The notes: generated by a model not told the origin, from the letters alone. Positions 28,806-38,440 are shown, counted from the first letter of the stretch. The stretch is 64,000 nucleotides of DNA from Clostridium liquoris (GCF_002995785.1 NZ_PVXO01000009.1:1-64000), one strand, 5' to 3'. Translations and numbers: made by a program.

Positions 28806-31310
28806 TTATCTCCCTATCCTATTGTTAAATAGCTTAACTATTTCCCACCAAGCAGCAGATATAATTGCTAATAGTATAGATAAAGAAAGCATTTTTCCAT
28901 CTAGTGGTATTGTTTTAAATATAGAATTTAATGGTTTAATGTATACCACTGAAAAAATCATAACCAATGCAATGCCATTTATTATTAAACTGGACTTGCT
29001 TTTTCCCTCACGAAAAATGCTAAAAAGGCTTTTTGTATTTGATCTATCAACAAGAACCAATATCACATTTGAAACCACAAGAGTCATTAAAGAAAAACTT
29101 CTTGCAAAATCCACATTGTAACCATAATCTACCAAATAATGGAAAGGTAAAAATGCACCTAAGAACATAACTGTTCCTTGTAATACTGCTTTTATTGTCA
29201 TTTTCCAGGTTAGCAATGGTTCTTCTGGTGAACGTGGCGGCTGCTCCATTATATAAGGTTCTGCTTCTTCACCTTCAAATATTATAGAACAGGTTGGATC
29301 TATAATTAACTCTAGTAAAACTATGTGTACTGGTAACAATATCTGAGGTAAATTAAATATTGGTGAACATAATGCTATAGCTGCAATAGGTATATGGATT
29401 ATAAGTATATATACCATAGCTTTCCTTATGTTGTCAAATATTCTTCTTCCATCCTTAACAGACTCAACTATGGTGGTGAAATTATCATCCATAAGAATCA
29501 TATGAGAAGCCTCTTTAGCTACCTCTGTTCCTCTTTTACCCATGGCAATGCCTATATCTGCGCTTTTTAAAGCAGGAGCGTCATTTACTCCGTCTCCAGT
29601 CATAGCAACTATTTCGTTATTTTTCTTAAGAGCCTTTACTATTTTCATTTTGTGCTCAGGAATTACCCTAGAGAAAATATCACAATGATTAACCTTTTCA
29701 CATAATCCCTCTTCTGACATACTATCAATATCTTCCCCAGTTATAGTAGTATTATTAAATTTCAATCCAATCTCTTTGCCAATAGCTTCGGCAGTTTTGC
29801 TATAATCTCCTGTTATCATAACTACTCTGATACCAGCTTTTTTGCATACTTCTATGGCTTCCCTTACCCCTTCTTTAGGTGGATCTTGAAGACCTACTAA
29901 CCCTTTAAAGGTAAAACTATAGTCTTCTATATTTTCCTTTAATTCATCACTATAGCTTTCACAAAAGGCAAGTACTCTAAGGCCTTTATCTGCCATATTG
30001 TCCATAGCTTTTAATATGGATTTTTCATCATCTTCTGTAAGGCTGCATAAAGGAAGCACTGTAGCTGGGGCTCCTTTCAATGCCACATACATCTTTTCGT
30101 CTTTTCTAAATATATTAGCCATTCTTTTAGTTTGAGAGTTAAATGGCACCTTTTCCAATATATCTAAATCATATAATTTTTTTATATCAATGTCCTTTTC
30201 TCCTACTTTTACAATAGCCTTTTCCATAGGATCGTAAGGATCCTTTTCACAGGACAATATCATTAACTTCTTAAATTCTTTACTTGATAATTTATTTACT
30301 TCTATGAGCCTTCCATCAATATATGCATACTTTACTTCCATAATATTTTTAGTAATGGTGCCTGTTTTATCAACACAAAGTACTGTTGCGGAACCTAAAG
30401 TTTCTACGGCTGCAATTCTTCTTATTAATGTGTTCTTCTTTGCTAACCTAAAAGCGCCTAAGGATAGAAAAACTGTTAAAACTACAGGAAATTCTTCAGG
30501 TATCATAGCCATAGCCAAGGTTATGCCGGACAATATACTTTCTATTAAATTTCCACTATACAAATAGGAAAAAATTATTACTAAAACGCATAATATAAGC
30601 CCTGCTATAGCAAGATTTTTAACTAATGCTCTAGTCTTTTTCTGAAGAGGTGTTATTTCATCCCCTGTTTCACTTATAGCTTTTCCTATTTTCCCATACT
30701 CCGTGTCAAAACCTATGGAAGCCACTTCTGCTGTGCATTTTCCAAATATGGACAAAGTTCCTGCATATAGCATATACTTTTTCCAATAATCACCGCTTTT
30801 ATCTGATTTATCTTCATCTGCGGTAACTTTAAATACAGCTTCTGGCTCACCAGTAAGGATAGACTCATCTACTGAAAAGTTAGAAGCTTCTAATACTTCA
30901 CAATCTGCTGGTATTCTTTCTCCCTCTGATATAAAAATTATATCTCCTGGAACCAATTCATTACTTTTGATTAACTTTTTTTCACCATCTCTCTTAACAT
31001 TTACATGAGGAGATGTTAAATCTCTTAAAGAATTTACTGTCCTCTCTGTTTTCCATTCCTGTATAAAAGTTATAGATGCTACAAAAGCAACAAAAACAAG
31101 CATTATTGCTGCTTCCTTTGGCTCACCTAAAATAAAATATAGAGCAGCCGTACCAAGCAGAAGTAAAAACATAGGCTCCTTAAAAACTTCTAAGAATTTT
31201 TTTATAGCACTGGGTTTTTCAGTTTTTACCAATTCATTATAGCCATGTTTTTTTCTAAGCTCTTCCACTTCCTCAGAGTTTAATCCTTTAAATTCCTTTT
31301 CTTTAACCAT
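28806..31310 (-). CDS. P-type (type II-like) cation-transporting ATPase
   Basis: 834 residues. Actuator TGEP, phosphorylation motif CVDKTGTITKN, and hinge GDGVNDAPALKSADIGIAMG are intact. The TM4 ion site reads MIPEEFP where SERCA-type calcium pumps have PEGLP, and TM6 has ELIIDPTCS. It belongs to the type II cluster, but the ion (Ca2+, Mn2+ or other) is not certain. Start at 31310 chosen since GGAGGA is 7 nt upstream. Own promoter at 31374-31402; followed by a PAP2 gene. Confidence 0.88.
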   Translation of the reverse strand: MVKEKEFKGLNSEEVEELRKKHGYNELVKTEKPSAIKKFLEVFKEPMFLLLLGTAALYFILGEPKEAAIMLVFVAFVASITFIQEWKTERTVNSLRDLTSPHVNVKRDGEKKLIKSNELVPGDIIFISEGERIPADCEVLEASNFSVDESILTGEPEAVFKVTADEDKSDKSGDYWKKYMLYAGTLSIFGKCTAEVASIGFDTEYGKIGKAISETGDEITPLQKKTRALVKNLAIAGLILCVLVIIFSYLYSGNLIESILSGITLAMAMIPEEFPVVLTVFLSLGAFRLAKKNTLIRRIAAVETLGSATVLCVDKTGTITKNIMEVKYAYIDGRLIEVNKLSSKEFKKLMILSCEKDPYDPMEKAIVKVGEKDIDIKKLYDLDILEKVPFNSQTKRMANIFRKDEKMYVALKGAPATVLPLCSLTEDDEKSILKAMDNMADKGLRVLAFCESYSDELKENIEDYSFTFKGLVGLQDPPKEGVREAIEVCKKAGIRVVMITGDYSKTAEAIGKEIGLKFNNTTITGEDIDSMSEEGLCEKVNHCDIFSRVIPEHKMKIVKALKKNNEIVAMTGDGVNDAPALKSADIGIAMGKRGTEVAKEASHMILMDDNFTTIVESVKDGRRIFDNIRKAMVYILIIHIPIAAIALCSPIFNLPQILLPVHIVLLELIIDPTCSIIFEGEEAEPYIMEQPPRSPEEPLLTWKMTIKAVLQGTVMFLGAFLPFHYLVDYGYNVDFARSFSLMTLVVSNVILVLVDRSNTKSLFSIFREGKSKSSLIINGIALVMIFSVVYIKPLNSIFKTIPLDGKMLSLSILLAIISAAWWEIVKLFNNRIGR

Positions 31311-31373
31311 TCCTATTTCCTCCAATTAAGGTTTATTAATATTATATTCTCAATTGATTAATAAGTTCCCTTG

Positions 31374-31402
31374 ATTATATCATATATTTTCTTATTTTTC
31401 AA
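31374..31402 (-). promoter_or_regulatory. Promoter of the P-type ATPase gene
   Basis: On the minus strand, TTGAAA (31397-31402), 17-nt spacer, TATAAT (31374-31379). A dyad ATTATCA-AA-TGATAAT lies just upstream at 31423-31438 and could be a metal-regulator site. Confidence 0.75.
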
Positions 31403-31507
31403 CATTTATCGCATGTATAACCATTATCAAATGATAATGAAAAACACATGGTAATGATTTTTATTTACAATAGAGAATAAAAATAATATTCACCGAGGAA
31501 TAAAAAA

Positions 31508-31534
31508 AACACCAAGTTTAATATTCTTGGTGTT
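31508..31534 (-). terminator. Terminator of the BusR-like gene
   Basis: AACACCAAG/CTTGGTGTT stem followed on the minus strand by eight T residues. Confidence 0.85.
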
Positions 31535-31564
31535 ATTATTATTAATTTATATATATTTTTTATT

Positions 31565-32212
31565 CTATTTTTTCTTTTCATCATCTGGATAAGTATCGTA
31601 TAAGTAATTATAAACCTTATCGTATACATTTCTGTTGCCTATAAACACTATGATGTCTCCATTGCGGAAAACATAATTTGGTCCTGGAGAAATCACTATC
31701 TTTTCTCCCCTTCTATAAGCCACTATAGTAGCCTCAGTAGCCTGCCAAAATCTGATCTCATTAACTGCTTTACCTAAAACATTGCATCCCTCATTAATTT
31801 CTAATTCTATTAATGTAAAAGGTGTGATGTTTTTAAATCTATCTATAAAATCCAATATTTTGTCAAAGTTTACCTGTATTTCATCGTCTAATTCCTTTTT
31901 CTTTTCAATAAGTTTAAATATATTTTCCTTAACAGTATTTAGATATTCCGTGTCCTTATTCTTTTCAATAAATTTTTCTGCTGCAGGTACAGATAATATC
32001 TCTATTCCGCTGCCCTTTGTAGAAGAAACTACACTCATATCCTCAAGTAATGCTATTGCCCTCCTTATTGTTTCCGGTGACACATTATACATACTAGCTA
32101 AGGTAGATCTGCCACTTATCTTTTCATCAATCTTTAACTCTCCAATAACAATTTTATTGGCAATGTCTAATGCTATATTTTTATATACTGCCCCTCCCTG
32201 ATGAGATTTCAT
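31565..32212 (-). CDS. BusR-like regulator: GntR helix-turn-helix + coiled coil + RCK_C
   Basis: 215 residues. GntR-type winged helix (about 1-75; RSTLASMYNVSPETIRRAIALLE), a charged coiled-coil segment (about 85-125), then an RCK_C/TrkA-C domain (about 128-210; LGKAVNEIRFWQATEATIVAYRRGEKIVISPGPNYVFRNGDIIVFIG). This is the architecture of BusR, the c-di-AMP-responsive repressor of osmolyte uptake in streptococci. No betaine transporter lies here, so the target is unknown. GGAGGA precedes the ATG; a terminator follows. Confidence 0.82.
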   Translation of the reverse strand: MKSHQGGAVYKNIALDIANKIVIGELKIDEKISGRSTLASMYNVSPETIRRAIALLEDMSVVSSTKGSGIEILSVPAAEKFIEKNKDTEYLNTVKENIFKLIEKKKELDDEIQVNFDKILDFIDRFKNITPFTLIELEINEGCNVLGKAVNEIRFWQATEATIVAYRRGEKIVISPGPNYVFRNGDIIVFIGNRNVYDKVYNYLYDTYPDDEKKK

Positions 32213-32289
32213 TTTAATTCCTCCATTAAGCCATAATATATAATTATTGACAATTCCTTATTTAATCTTATACTATATTACACCAAAGT

Positions 32290-33423
32290 TTAATTATTTT
32301 CTACTATTTTCTCATATTTTTCAAAGTACTCAATAGTAGCCCTATGTATTGCCCTAGTAAAGTAATCATCGCTAACCTCTGTGAAATTTTCTCTACTAAG
32401 TCTAATTAGCTGCTGCAATATAGGGAACAGCTGCATTCCATATAAATACATACATTCTTCAGGTTTTATACCTGGCCACGCATTACAGCTAACCACCACT
32501 CTTCTATTATCCTTATTAACCTGCTCTGGTATTGTGTTATAGATTGGATCATTAGGATAAATAACTGGTTTATCAAGTGTTCCTGTAGGAATTCCCTCAA
32601 TGGCTTTAACTTGCATAGGCTCAATATCTGTTAAATAAGGATCTGCAGTTAAATCCAGTATTACCCCATGAGGTTTTAAATATGATATTAAATCATTGCT
32701 TATTATATAGTTAGAGGGATTGTCTCTAGTAGAGGCATCTATTAATATATCCGTTTCCTTTAATATTTTAATAAGCTCTTCTCTATCATTGGTAACACTT
32801 CTAGGAAGCATATTAACAATAACTCCCTTTGTATTCAATTCCTTCATCTTATTGTTTAATTCTAAATTTCCATATTTTCCTGCAGCTTTTGCTGCATAAA
32901 GTCCTACCATTCCCATACCAATAATTGTTACCTTTATAGTATCTCTATCTTTAGAATAAAAATCCTTCATAGTCTTTGAAAGTTCCTGAAACGCCATTTC
33001 AACTCCATTGCCAGAGGTTCCATTGTAATTTACCACTATTCTTTCTAAAAAATCATTTCTTAAAGAATCCATAGAAACTCCAAAAATATTTTTTTCCTTT
33101 AATCTTTGTACTCTTGTAGCCCTTGTAGGATAGTGGAGCATACTTAATAAAGTACTGCCGTCCTTCATAGAATTAATTTCATTAAATTCTGGGCATCGAA
33201 GAACTACCACCATATCCTTTTCATAACATTCTCTATTTGAAATAAATTTTATATTCTTATTTGCTTTTAAATATTCTTCATGACATATTCCCATGGCTGA
33301 TCCATAGCCATTTTCTAAAAAGAACTCAGCATTTTCACTGTTTAATCTTCTGAAAAAATCCGGTAAGAAATCTCTTTTTTCATTTTTTTCTTTATGCATT
33401 CTTGGAAATCCTAAAGTAATCAT
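32290..33423 (-). CDS. AlaDH/PNT-superfamily NAD(P)-dependent dehydrogenase
   Basis: 377 residues. The N-terminus (LGFPRMHKEKNEKRDFLP) resembles the alanine dehydrogenase/transhydrogenase N-domain and N5-(carboxyethyl)ornithine synthase. A Rossmann site VTIIGMGMVGLYAAKAAG lies near 165-182. Relatives act on pyruvate with ornithine or lysine, or on saccharopine. The start at 33423 has GGGGGA 8-9 nt upstream; a TTG three codons earlier is too close to it. Diverges from the deacetylase-kamA operon, which hints at lysine-related chemistry. The exact reaction is not determined. Confidence 0.6.
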   Translation of the reverse strand: MITLGFPRMHKEKNEKRDFLPDFFRRLNSENAEFFLENGYGSAMGICHEEYLKANKNIKFISNRECYEKDMVVVLRCPEFNEINSMKDGSTLLSMLHYPTRATRVQRLKEKNIFGVSMDSLRNDFLERIVVNYNGTSGNGVEMAFQELSKTMKDFYSKDRDTIKVTIIGMGMVGLYAAKAAGKYGNLELNNKMKELNTKGVIVNMLPRSVTNDREELIKILKETDILIDASTRDNPSNYIISNDLISYLKPHGVILDLTADPYLTDIEPMQVKAIEGIPTGTLDKPVIYPNDPIYNTIPEQVNKDNRRVVVSCNAWPGIKPEECMYLYGMQLFPILQQLIRLSRENFTEVSDDYFTRAIHRATIEYFEKYEKIVENN

Positions 33424-33466
33424 ATGATACAATCCCCCTTTTTACAAAAATTTAACATGAAAGATT

Positions 33467-33495
33467 TTGACAAGAAAAAACTCATGTAGTATAAT
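33467..33495 (+). promoter_or_regulatory. Promoter of the deacetylase-kamA operon
   Basis: TTGACA (33467-33472), 17-nt spacer, TATAAT (33490-33495): a full-consensus sigma-A promoter about 85 bp before the first gene. Confidence 0.88.
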
Positions 33496-33501
33496 AAGGT
33501 T

Positions 33502-33549
33502 GTTGATAGTTACAACTTCATTATATACTATAAGTTGTAGTTTTTCAAC
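33502..33549 (+). promoter_or_regulatory. Inverted repeat in the leader of the deacetylase-kamA operon
   Basis: GTTGATAGTTACAACTT (33502-33518) and AAGTTGTAGTTTTTCAAC (33532-33549) are imperfect inverted copies located just after the start site. They could be an operator or an RNA hairpin. Confidence 0.5.
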
Positions 33550-33578
33550 ACACTTTGTGTTAAAGGAGGATACACTGA

Positions 33579-34376
33579 TTGGGTAATATAGAAAAGTTAG
33601 TGAATAAAGAAGGATTTGCATTTGCCCTTTCTATAGATTGTGAAGGCACCAACTTTGATAAGAACCTAGAAAATAATGCAAAAAATTTAGAAAGGCTTTT
33701 AAGACTAAATTCTAAAAACAATATTTATACTATACTCTTTATAACTCCTTATTTTGCAGACATGCTATGTAAATTAAATTTAGTAGAAAAAATAAAACAA
33801 TACAAAGTTATATTTGGTCTACATATTCATCCTGATAATTTACCTGAAGAAATTAAGATTCATTGTCCCTTTATAAATCATGAGGAAAAGTTGCTTGCAG
33901 CTTATTCCTATGAGGAACAAAAAATAATAATAAAACACTCTATGGATTATTTATATGGTAAGGGAATAAATCCAATAGAAATCTTTAGAGGAGGATATTT
34001 CTCCATGGATGACAATACTTCAAAGGCTCTTAAAGAATTAACAGATATAAATTATGAGTCTCATAATATTTATAGAAAGCAGTACAAGGTTACTAAAAAT
34101 TTGTTAACCCCCGTTCCTGTATATGCCTTTGATAGTAATGAAGAATTGAGATTGGAATATTTCTCAACAGAAAAATTAGTACAGATGTTAGCAGAGGCCA
34201 TAAAGGACAATAAAAAAGCTTTAGGTATTACTCACAGCTATTTGCTTGACCCTGAAGACCTTCACTATAAAAGGGACAATATAGCTAAAGATATTCATTA
34301 TAGATTAAAGGAATTAATTAAGGTTATCAAGCTTTATAAACAAGCTATTGAACCCATAGAGAATATAAAATTATAA
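33579..34376 (+). CDS. Polysaccharide deacetylase-like (NodB-fold) protein
   Basis: 265 residues. NodB-like landmarks: SIDCEG near 18-23 (motif 1 Asp), GLHIHPD near 84-90 (HxxH-type metal site), FRGGYFS (motif 3), and GITHSYLLD toward the C-terminus (catalytic His region). TTG start with AAAGGAGGA 8 nt upstream. No signal peptide, so a cytoplasmic carbohydrate or amide hydrolase is likelier than a wall deacetylase. It lies 20 nt before kamA in the same operon, which raises the possibility of a deacylase acting on a lysine derivative. Confidence 0.65.
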   Translation: MGNIEKLVNKEGFAFALSIDCEGTNFDKNLENNAKNLERLLRLNSKNNIYTILFITPYFADMLCKLNLVEKIKQYKVIFGLHIHPDNLPEEIKIHCPFINHEEKLLAAYSYEEQKIIIKHSMDYLYGKGINPIEIFRGGYFSMDDNTSKALKELTDINYESHNIYRKQYKVTKNLLTPVPVYAFDSNEELRLEYFSTEKLVQMLAEAIKDNKKALGITHSYLLDPEDLHYKRDNIAKDIHYRLKELIKVIKLYKQAIEPIENIKL

Positions 34377-34396
34377 AATAAGAACGGAGGTTATTT

Positions 34397-35671
34397 ATGA
34401 GAGATTATAGGGAAATTGAATTATGGAAAGACGTTACAGAAGAGCAGTGGAATGATTGGAAATGGCAGGTAAGAAACAGGATAACTACAGTGGATGAATT
34501 GAAGAAAGTTATCACTCTTTTGCCTGAAGAAGAACAAGCTATTGATAGATGTTTAAAGACTTTAAGAATGGCTATTTCTCCTTATTATGCTACTTTAATC
34601 GATCCTAATGATCCTAATGATCCTATAAGAAAACAAGCTGTGCCTACCATACAGGAATTGAATATTTCTACAGCAGATATGTGTGATCCTCTACATGAAG
34701 ATGCTACTTCACCAGTTCCGGGACTCACTCATGCTTATCCTGATAGAGTATTATTTTTAATTACGGATATGTGTTCTATGTACTGTAGACATTGTACAAG
34801 AAGAAGATTTGCTGGACATACTGATGCTTCTATACCTAAAGATAGAATCGAAATGGCTCTAAATTATATAAGAAATACTCCTTCTGTAAGAGATGTACTT
34901 CTTTCCGGTGGAGATGCCCTTATGGTTGATGACGATAAATTAGAATATATAATTAAAAGTTTAAGAGAAATTCCCCATGTAGAAATTATAAGACTTGGTT
35001 CCAGAACGCCAGTAGTTAACCCCATGAGAATTACAGATGATCTTGTAAATATGTTGAAAAAGTATCATCCTATTTGGTTAAACACTCATTTCAATCACCC
35101 AAATGAAATAACAGAATATTCAATAAAAGCCTGTGAAAAACTAGCTAATGCTGGAATACCTTTAGGAAATCAATCAGTGCTTTTAAAAGGAATAAATGAC
35201 TGTGTATATATTCAAAGGGACTTAGTTACTAAATTAGTTAAAATGAGAGTTAGACCTTACTATCTATATCAATGTGATTTATCTCAAGGTATTGAACATT
35301 TTAGAACAAAGGTTTCAAAGGGGATTGAAATCATAGAAGGATTAAGAGGTCATACCTCAGGTTACTGCGTTCCTACTTTCGTAGTTGATGCACCTGGCGG
35401 CGGAGGAAAAATTCCTGTTATGCCTCAATATTTAATAAGTCAATCTCCTACTAAGATAGTGCTAAGAAACTATGAAGGAGTTATAACCACTTATACCGAA
35501 CCAACCAATGCTGAAGAAAGTAAATGTACCTGTAACGTTTGCCGTGGAAAAATTGATTCTGAAACCACTGGGGTGTTCTCACTGCTAGAAAATAAAAGGA
35601 TAAACTTAGAACCAAAATCCTTAGATAGAAAGAAGAGAATAAGCGAATATAAAAAGAGTCAAAATATTTAA
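34397..35671 (+). CDS. kamA: Lysine 2,3-aminomutase
   Basis: 424-residue radical SAM/PLP enzyme turning L-alpha-lysine into L-beta-lysine. Radical cluster Cys126-Cys130-Cys133 (CSMYCRHC); PLP Lys338 in GGGGKIP; lysine-binding Asp294 (YQCDLS) and Asp331 (VVDAPGG). These match Clostridium subterminale KamA residues at an offset of one, and glutamate 2,3-aminomutase differs at both Asp sites. GGAGG precedes the ATG. The other lysine-fermentation genes (beta-lysine mutase and so on) are not adjacent; the partner is a NodB-fold protein. Confidence 0.95.
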   Translation: MRDYREIELWKDVTEEQWNDWKWQVRNRITTVDELKKVITLLPEEEQAIDRCLKTLRMAISPYYATLIDPNDPNDPIRKQAVPTIQELNISTADMCDPLHEDATSPVPGLTHAYPDRVLFLITDMCSMYCRHCTRRRFAGHTDASIPKDRIEMALNYIRNTPSVRDVLLSGGDALMVDDDKLEYIIKSLREIPHVEIIRLGSRTPVVNPMRITDDLVNMLKKYHPIWLNTHFNHPNEITEYSIKACEKLANAGIPLGNQSVLLKGINDCVYIQRDLVTKLVKMRVRPYYLYQCDLSQGIEHFRTKVSKGIEIIEGLRGHTSGYCVPTFVVDAPGGGGKIPVMPQYLISQSPTKIVLRNYEGVITTYTEPTNAEESKCTCNVCRGKIDSETTGVFSLLENKRINLEPKSLDRKKRISEYKKSQNI

Positions 35672-35719
35672 AGAGGAGTAGCCCGCTTTCGCAGCGGATT
35701 ACCCCTCTTTAAATATTTT
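35661..35719. terminator. Bidirectional terminator between kamA and tspO
   Basis: Perfect 16-bp outer arms (35661-35676, 35704-35719) plus an inner CCGCT/AGCGG stem. It ends both convergent transcripts. Confidence 0.85.
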
Positions 35720-36209
35720 GTAACCAGAAAAAATAGTTTAATACAAGGATAAAAGTACTCCATACCAAGTATGGAATTAATAAATAAGCTGCAGATTTAT
35801 CATATCTTCTAAACTCTAATATGGTAAGTATTATAAAGAATACTAATAATATTAATTCAAAAAATGCTAATTGTATAATTCTGAATCTGAAGAATATTAT
35901 GCTCCATAAAATATTTAACATCAATTGTGTACCATATAATCTTAGAGGAAGTTTTACATTTAGCCCTCTCTTTCCTAATAGGATTATCCTATAAGCTGCA
36001 ATTCCCAAAAATAAATATAAAACAATCCATACAATTGGAAATACACTCGCTGGCGGTGTAAATGCAGGTTTTTTTAAGTTGGTAAATATCTGTCTAATAT
36101 CTCCTGATAAAAATACAGCTAACACTCCTGTTAATTCTGTAATAACTATACTTGTTATCAGCAAGTAAATATTTTTACCTCCTCCAACCTTATAGATGTG
36201 TTCCTTCAT
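35709..36209 (-). CDS. tspO: TspO/MBR family membrane protein
   Basis: 166 residues with five predicted membrane helices. The conserved region LKKPAFTPPASVFPIVWIVLYLFLGIAAY is typical of TspO, and the NILWSIIFF segment carries the usual Trp. The family binds porphyrins and other hydrophobic ligands. It looks monocistronic, converging on kamA across a shared terminator. Confidence 0.9.
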   Translation of the reverse strand: MKEHIYKVGGGKNIYLLITSIVITELTGVLAVFLSGDIRQIFTNLKKPAFTPPASVFPIVWIVLYLFLGIAAYRIILLGKRGLNVKLPLRLYGTQLMLNILWSIIFFRFRIIQLAFFELILLVFFIILTILEFRRYDKSAAYLLIPYLVWSTFILVLNYFFWLQNI

Positions 36210-36292
36210 ATATACATATACCTCTTTTATTTATTAATACACAGTTAATTAATATGTTCATTTCATTATAATTATACCTTTAATAGCAATTA

Positions 36293-36334
36293 TGATAAAA
36301 GGCAAATTATTAAATAATAATTTGCCTTTTATCA
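36293..36334 (-). terminator. Terminator of the dCache chemoreceptor gene
   Basis: Perfect 19-bp stem (36293-36311 with 36316-36334), 4-nt loop, T-rich flank. Confidence 0.85.
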
Positions 36335-38440
36335 TTAATCTATTTTGAAATTTTTAATTTCTGACACAAGTTTCTGAGACATTCCATTTAACTCCTCAGT
36401 TAATGCATTTATTTCCTGCATTTCAGCATTCTGCTCTTCTGTAGCAGCACAAACATTTTGTGTAACTTCTGATATATCACTGGATACTGTAGAGATATTT
36501 TCAGTTACGGAGATAACTCTATTTCTGCTATTGTCTACACTCTTTAAGCTTTGTGTAATATTGTTTATTTTCTCTACTACATTTTCAATAGACAGATTTA
36601 TTTCTTTGAAAATATCCTTTGTATTGTCGACAGCTTCGTTTTGTGCTGAAACTACTGACTCTGTCTGCTTTATAGTGCTCTTTGCAAGCTCAATATCCTT
36701 TTGTATATTTGTTATAATAGTCTTTACGTTGTTAGTAGACTCCGCTGTATTTTCAGATAACTTTCTTACTTCTTCTGCTACTACAGAGAATCCTTTTCCT
36801 GCTTCTCCAGCTCTAGCAGCTTCTATAGCAGCATTTAAAGCAAGCAGATTAGTCTGTTCAGATATAGATGTTATGGTTTCAACAATTGATCCTATGCTGT
36901 TGGCTTTTTCACTAAGATCGTTTATTACCTTTGTAACATCCTTAGAAACCTTACTATTTTCTTCATTTTTTGCTTCTAATTTATTAATAGTTTGGAATCC
37001 TTTATTTGAAATATCATAAACATTGTTGGAAGATTCTCTGCTTTCGTCAATATGTTTTTCAACTAAATCAAGTTCATTAGAAAGTTCATTAGCAGCATCT
37101 AATCCATCCTTTGAATTTTTAGCTCCTGTTTCTATATTTGTGGATACATCACTAATGGTTGTAGCTACCTCATTTATTGAACTGGAAGTTTGTTCAGTAG
37201 ATGCAAGCAAGGATTCACAAGAATCTGAAACTACCTTTGAAGCTTCATCAATATTTTTAATTAGTTGTTTCATATTATTTATCATTATATTAAAGCTATT
37301 ACTTAATACACCAATTTCATCCTTTGATTTATAAGTACTTTTTACCGTTAAATCCCCTTCTGATGCTTTTTCAGTTAATTTTACTAAATCTAATAATGGT
37401 TTTATAAATATATTAGAAATAATATAAATTATAATTACTGCTAAAATTAATATAATTACTCCGAATATAATACTAGTGTTTTTTATGCTATTTACCATAG
37501 CAAAAGCATCTTTCTGTTTTTCCACAGTAATTACAGCCCAATTTTGAGAATCTCCAGGTAACTTTATAGTTTGGTAAGCACTGATTGTACTGTTTCCATC
37601 TAAATCTTTGTATTGTGTAACACCTGATTCTCCATTTAACGCCTTAAGTGTTATTTCCTTAAGCTTTTCTGGTACTTGAATTTCTTTAACTTCTGCTTTA
37701 GGTACACCCTTGTTATCCTTTATAACCTTACCAGCGCTGTCTTTTAATTTAATCGTTTTAGTCAATGTTTTATAGTTATATATTTCTTGGACTTGTTCTC
37801 TTTGAGGATGAGCTATTACATCACCTTCACCATCAATAACATAAGCATATACTTTATCAGTACTATACCTTTCTACCATTTTTTGAAGCTCGTCCAATTT
37901 TAAATCTGCATCCATTACTCCCTTCATTTGTCCTTTGTTATCTATTATTGGAAAAATTATAGAGTTGATAGCTTCACTATTATCATTTACAGTAAGATAG
38001 GATTTACTAACAAATGGCTTTTTTGTTTGAACACTTTGTTTAAACCACCATCTATCTGCTCTATTTGCTAAAGTTCCTTTTGATCTTGCTGTCTGATCTC
38101 CCTTCATATCCTGTATGCAGAATAAATCAAAATATGGATTTCTCTTTATGGTATCCTTTACTGCCTCATTTTGTTTTGCAGCATTAAATTCCTCTACATA
38201 GCTATTGTTTATTAACTCCTCTGTTATACCATAAGCCTTTCCAATATAATCTGTTACACTATTGGATATAGTTTTAGCTAATTGTTTATGGTCTCCATTG
38301 ATATGATTTCCTAAATTTTTTGTGGTGTAATAGTTAAATATAAAGCCTGATACTATAAGTGGTATAGATACAAGTAAAACCGAACCTATAATCAATTTTT
38401 GCTTTATTGATTTAATTTTAATCTCCCCCTTAAACAACAT
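36335..38440 (-). CDS. Methyl-accepting chemotaxis protein (dCache sensor)
   Basis: 701 residues: N-terminal membrane helix, extracellular double-Cache ligand domain (about 55-320; contains [11 protein letters not shown] and [13 protein letters not shown]), second membrane helix near 330-355, HAMP, and a cytoplasmic signalling domain with the conserved hairpin tip [26 protein letters not shown]. Cache sensors commonly bind amino acids or organic acids. The start is unsettled: the ATG at 38440 lacks an upstream ribosome site, while GGGGGAG lies inside the frame, suggesting a downstream start near 38416. Confidence 0.9.
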   Translation of the reverse strand: MLFKGEIKIKSIKQKLIIGSVLLVSIPLIVSGFIFNYYTTKNLGNHINGDHKQLAKTISNSVTDYIGKAYGITEELINNSYVEEFNAAKQNEAVKDTIKRNPYFDLFCIQDMKGDQTARSKGTLANRADRWWFKQSVQTKKPFVSKSYLTVNDNSEAINSIIFPIIDNKGQMKGVMDADLKLDELQKMVERYSTDKVYAYVIDGEGDVIAHPQREQVQEIYNYKTLTKTIKLKDSAGKVIKDNKGVPKAEVKEIQVPEKLKEITLKALNGESGVTQYKDLDGNSTISAYQTIKLPGDSQNWAVITVEKQKDAFAMVNSIKNTSIIFGVIILILAVIIIYIISNIFIKPLLDLVKLTEKASEGDLTVKSTYKSKDEIGVLSNSFNIMINNMKQLIKNIDEASKVVSDSCESLLASTEQTSSSINEVATTISDVSTNIETGAKNSKDGLDAANELSNELDLVEKHIDESRESSNNVYDISNKGFQTINKLEAKNEENSKVSKDVTKVINDLSEKANSIGSIVETITSISEQTNLLALNAAIEAARAGEAGKGFSVVAEEVRKLSENTAESTNNVKTIITNIQKDIELAKSTIKQTESVVSAQNEAVDNTKDIFKEINLSIENVVEKINNITQSLKSVDNSRNRVISVTENISTVSSDISEVTQNVCAATEEQNAEMQEINALTEELNGMSQKLVSEIKNFKID

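Noticed and set aside
31423-31438. ATTATCAAATGATAAT as a Fur box
   Set aside because: The half-sites are in the everted order compared with the Fur 7-1-7 pattern. Kept only as an unnamed dyad near the ATPase promoter.
34397-35671. Glutamate 2,3-aminomutase as an alternative identity for the radical SAM aminomutase
   Set aside because: Both lysine-binding Asp residues (294 and 331) are kept; the glutamate enzyme differs at these positions.
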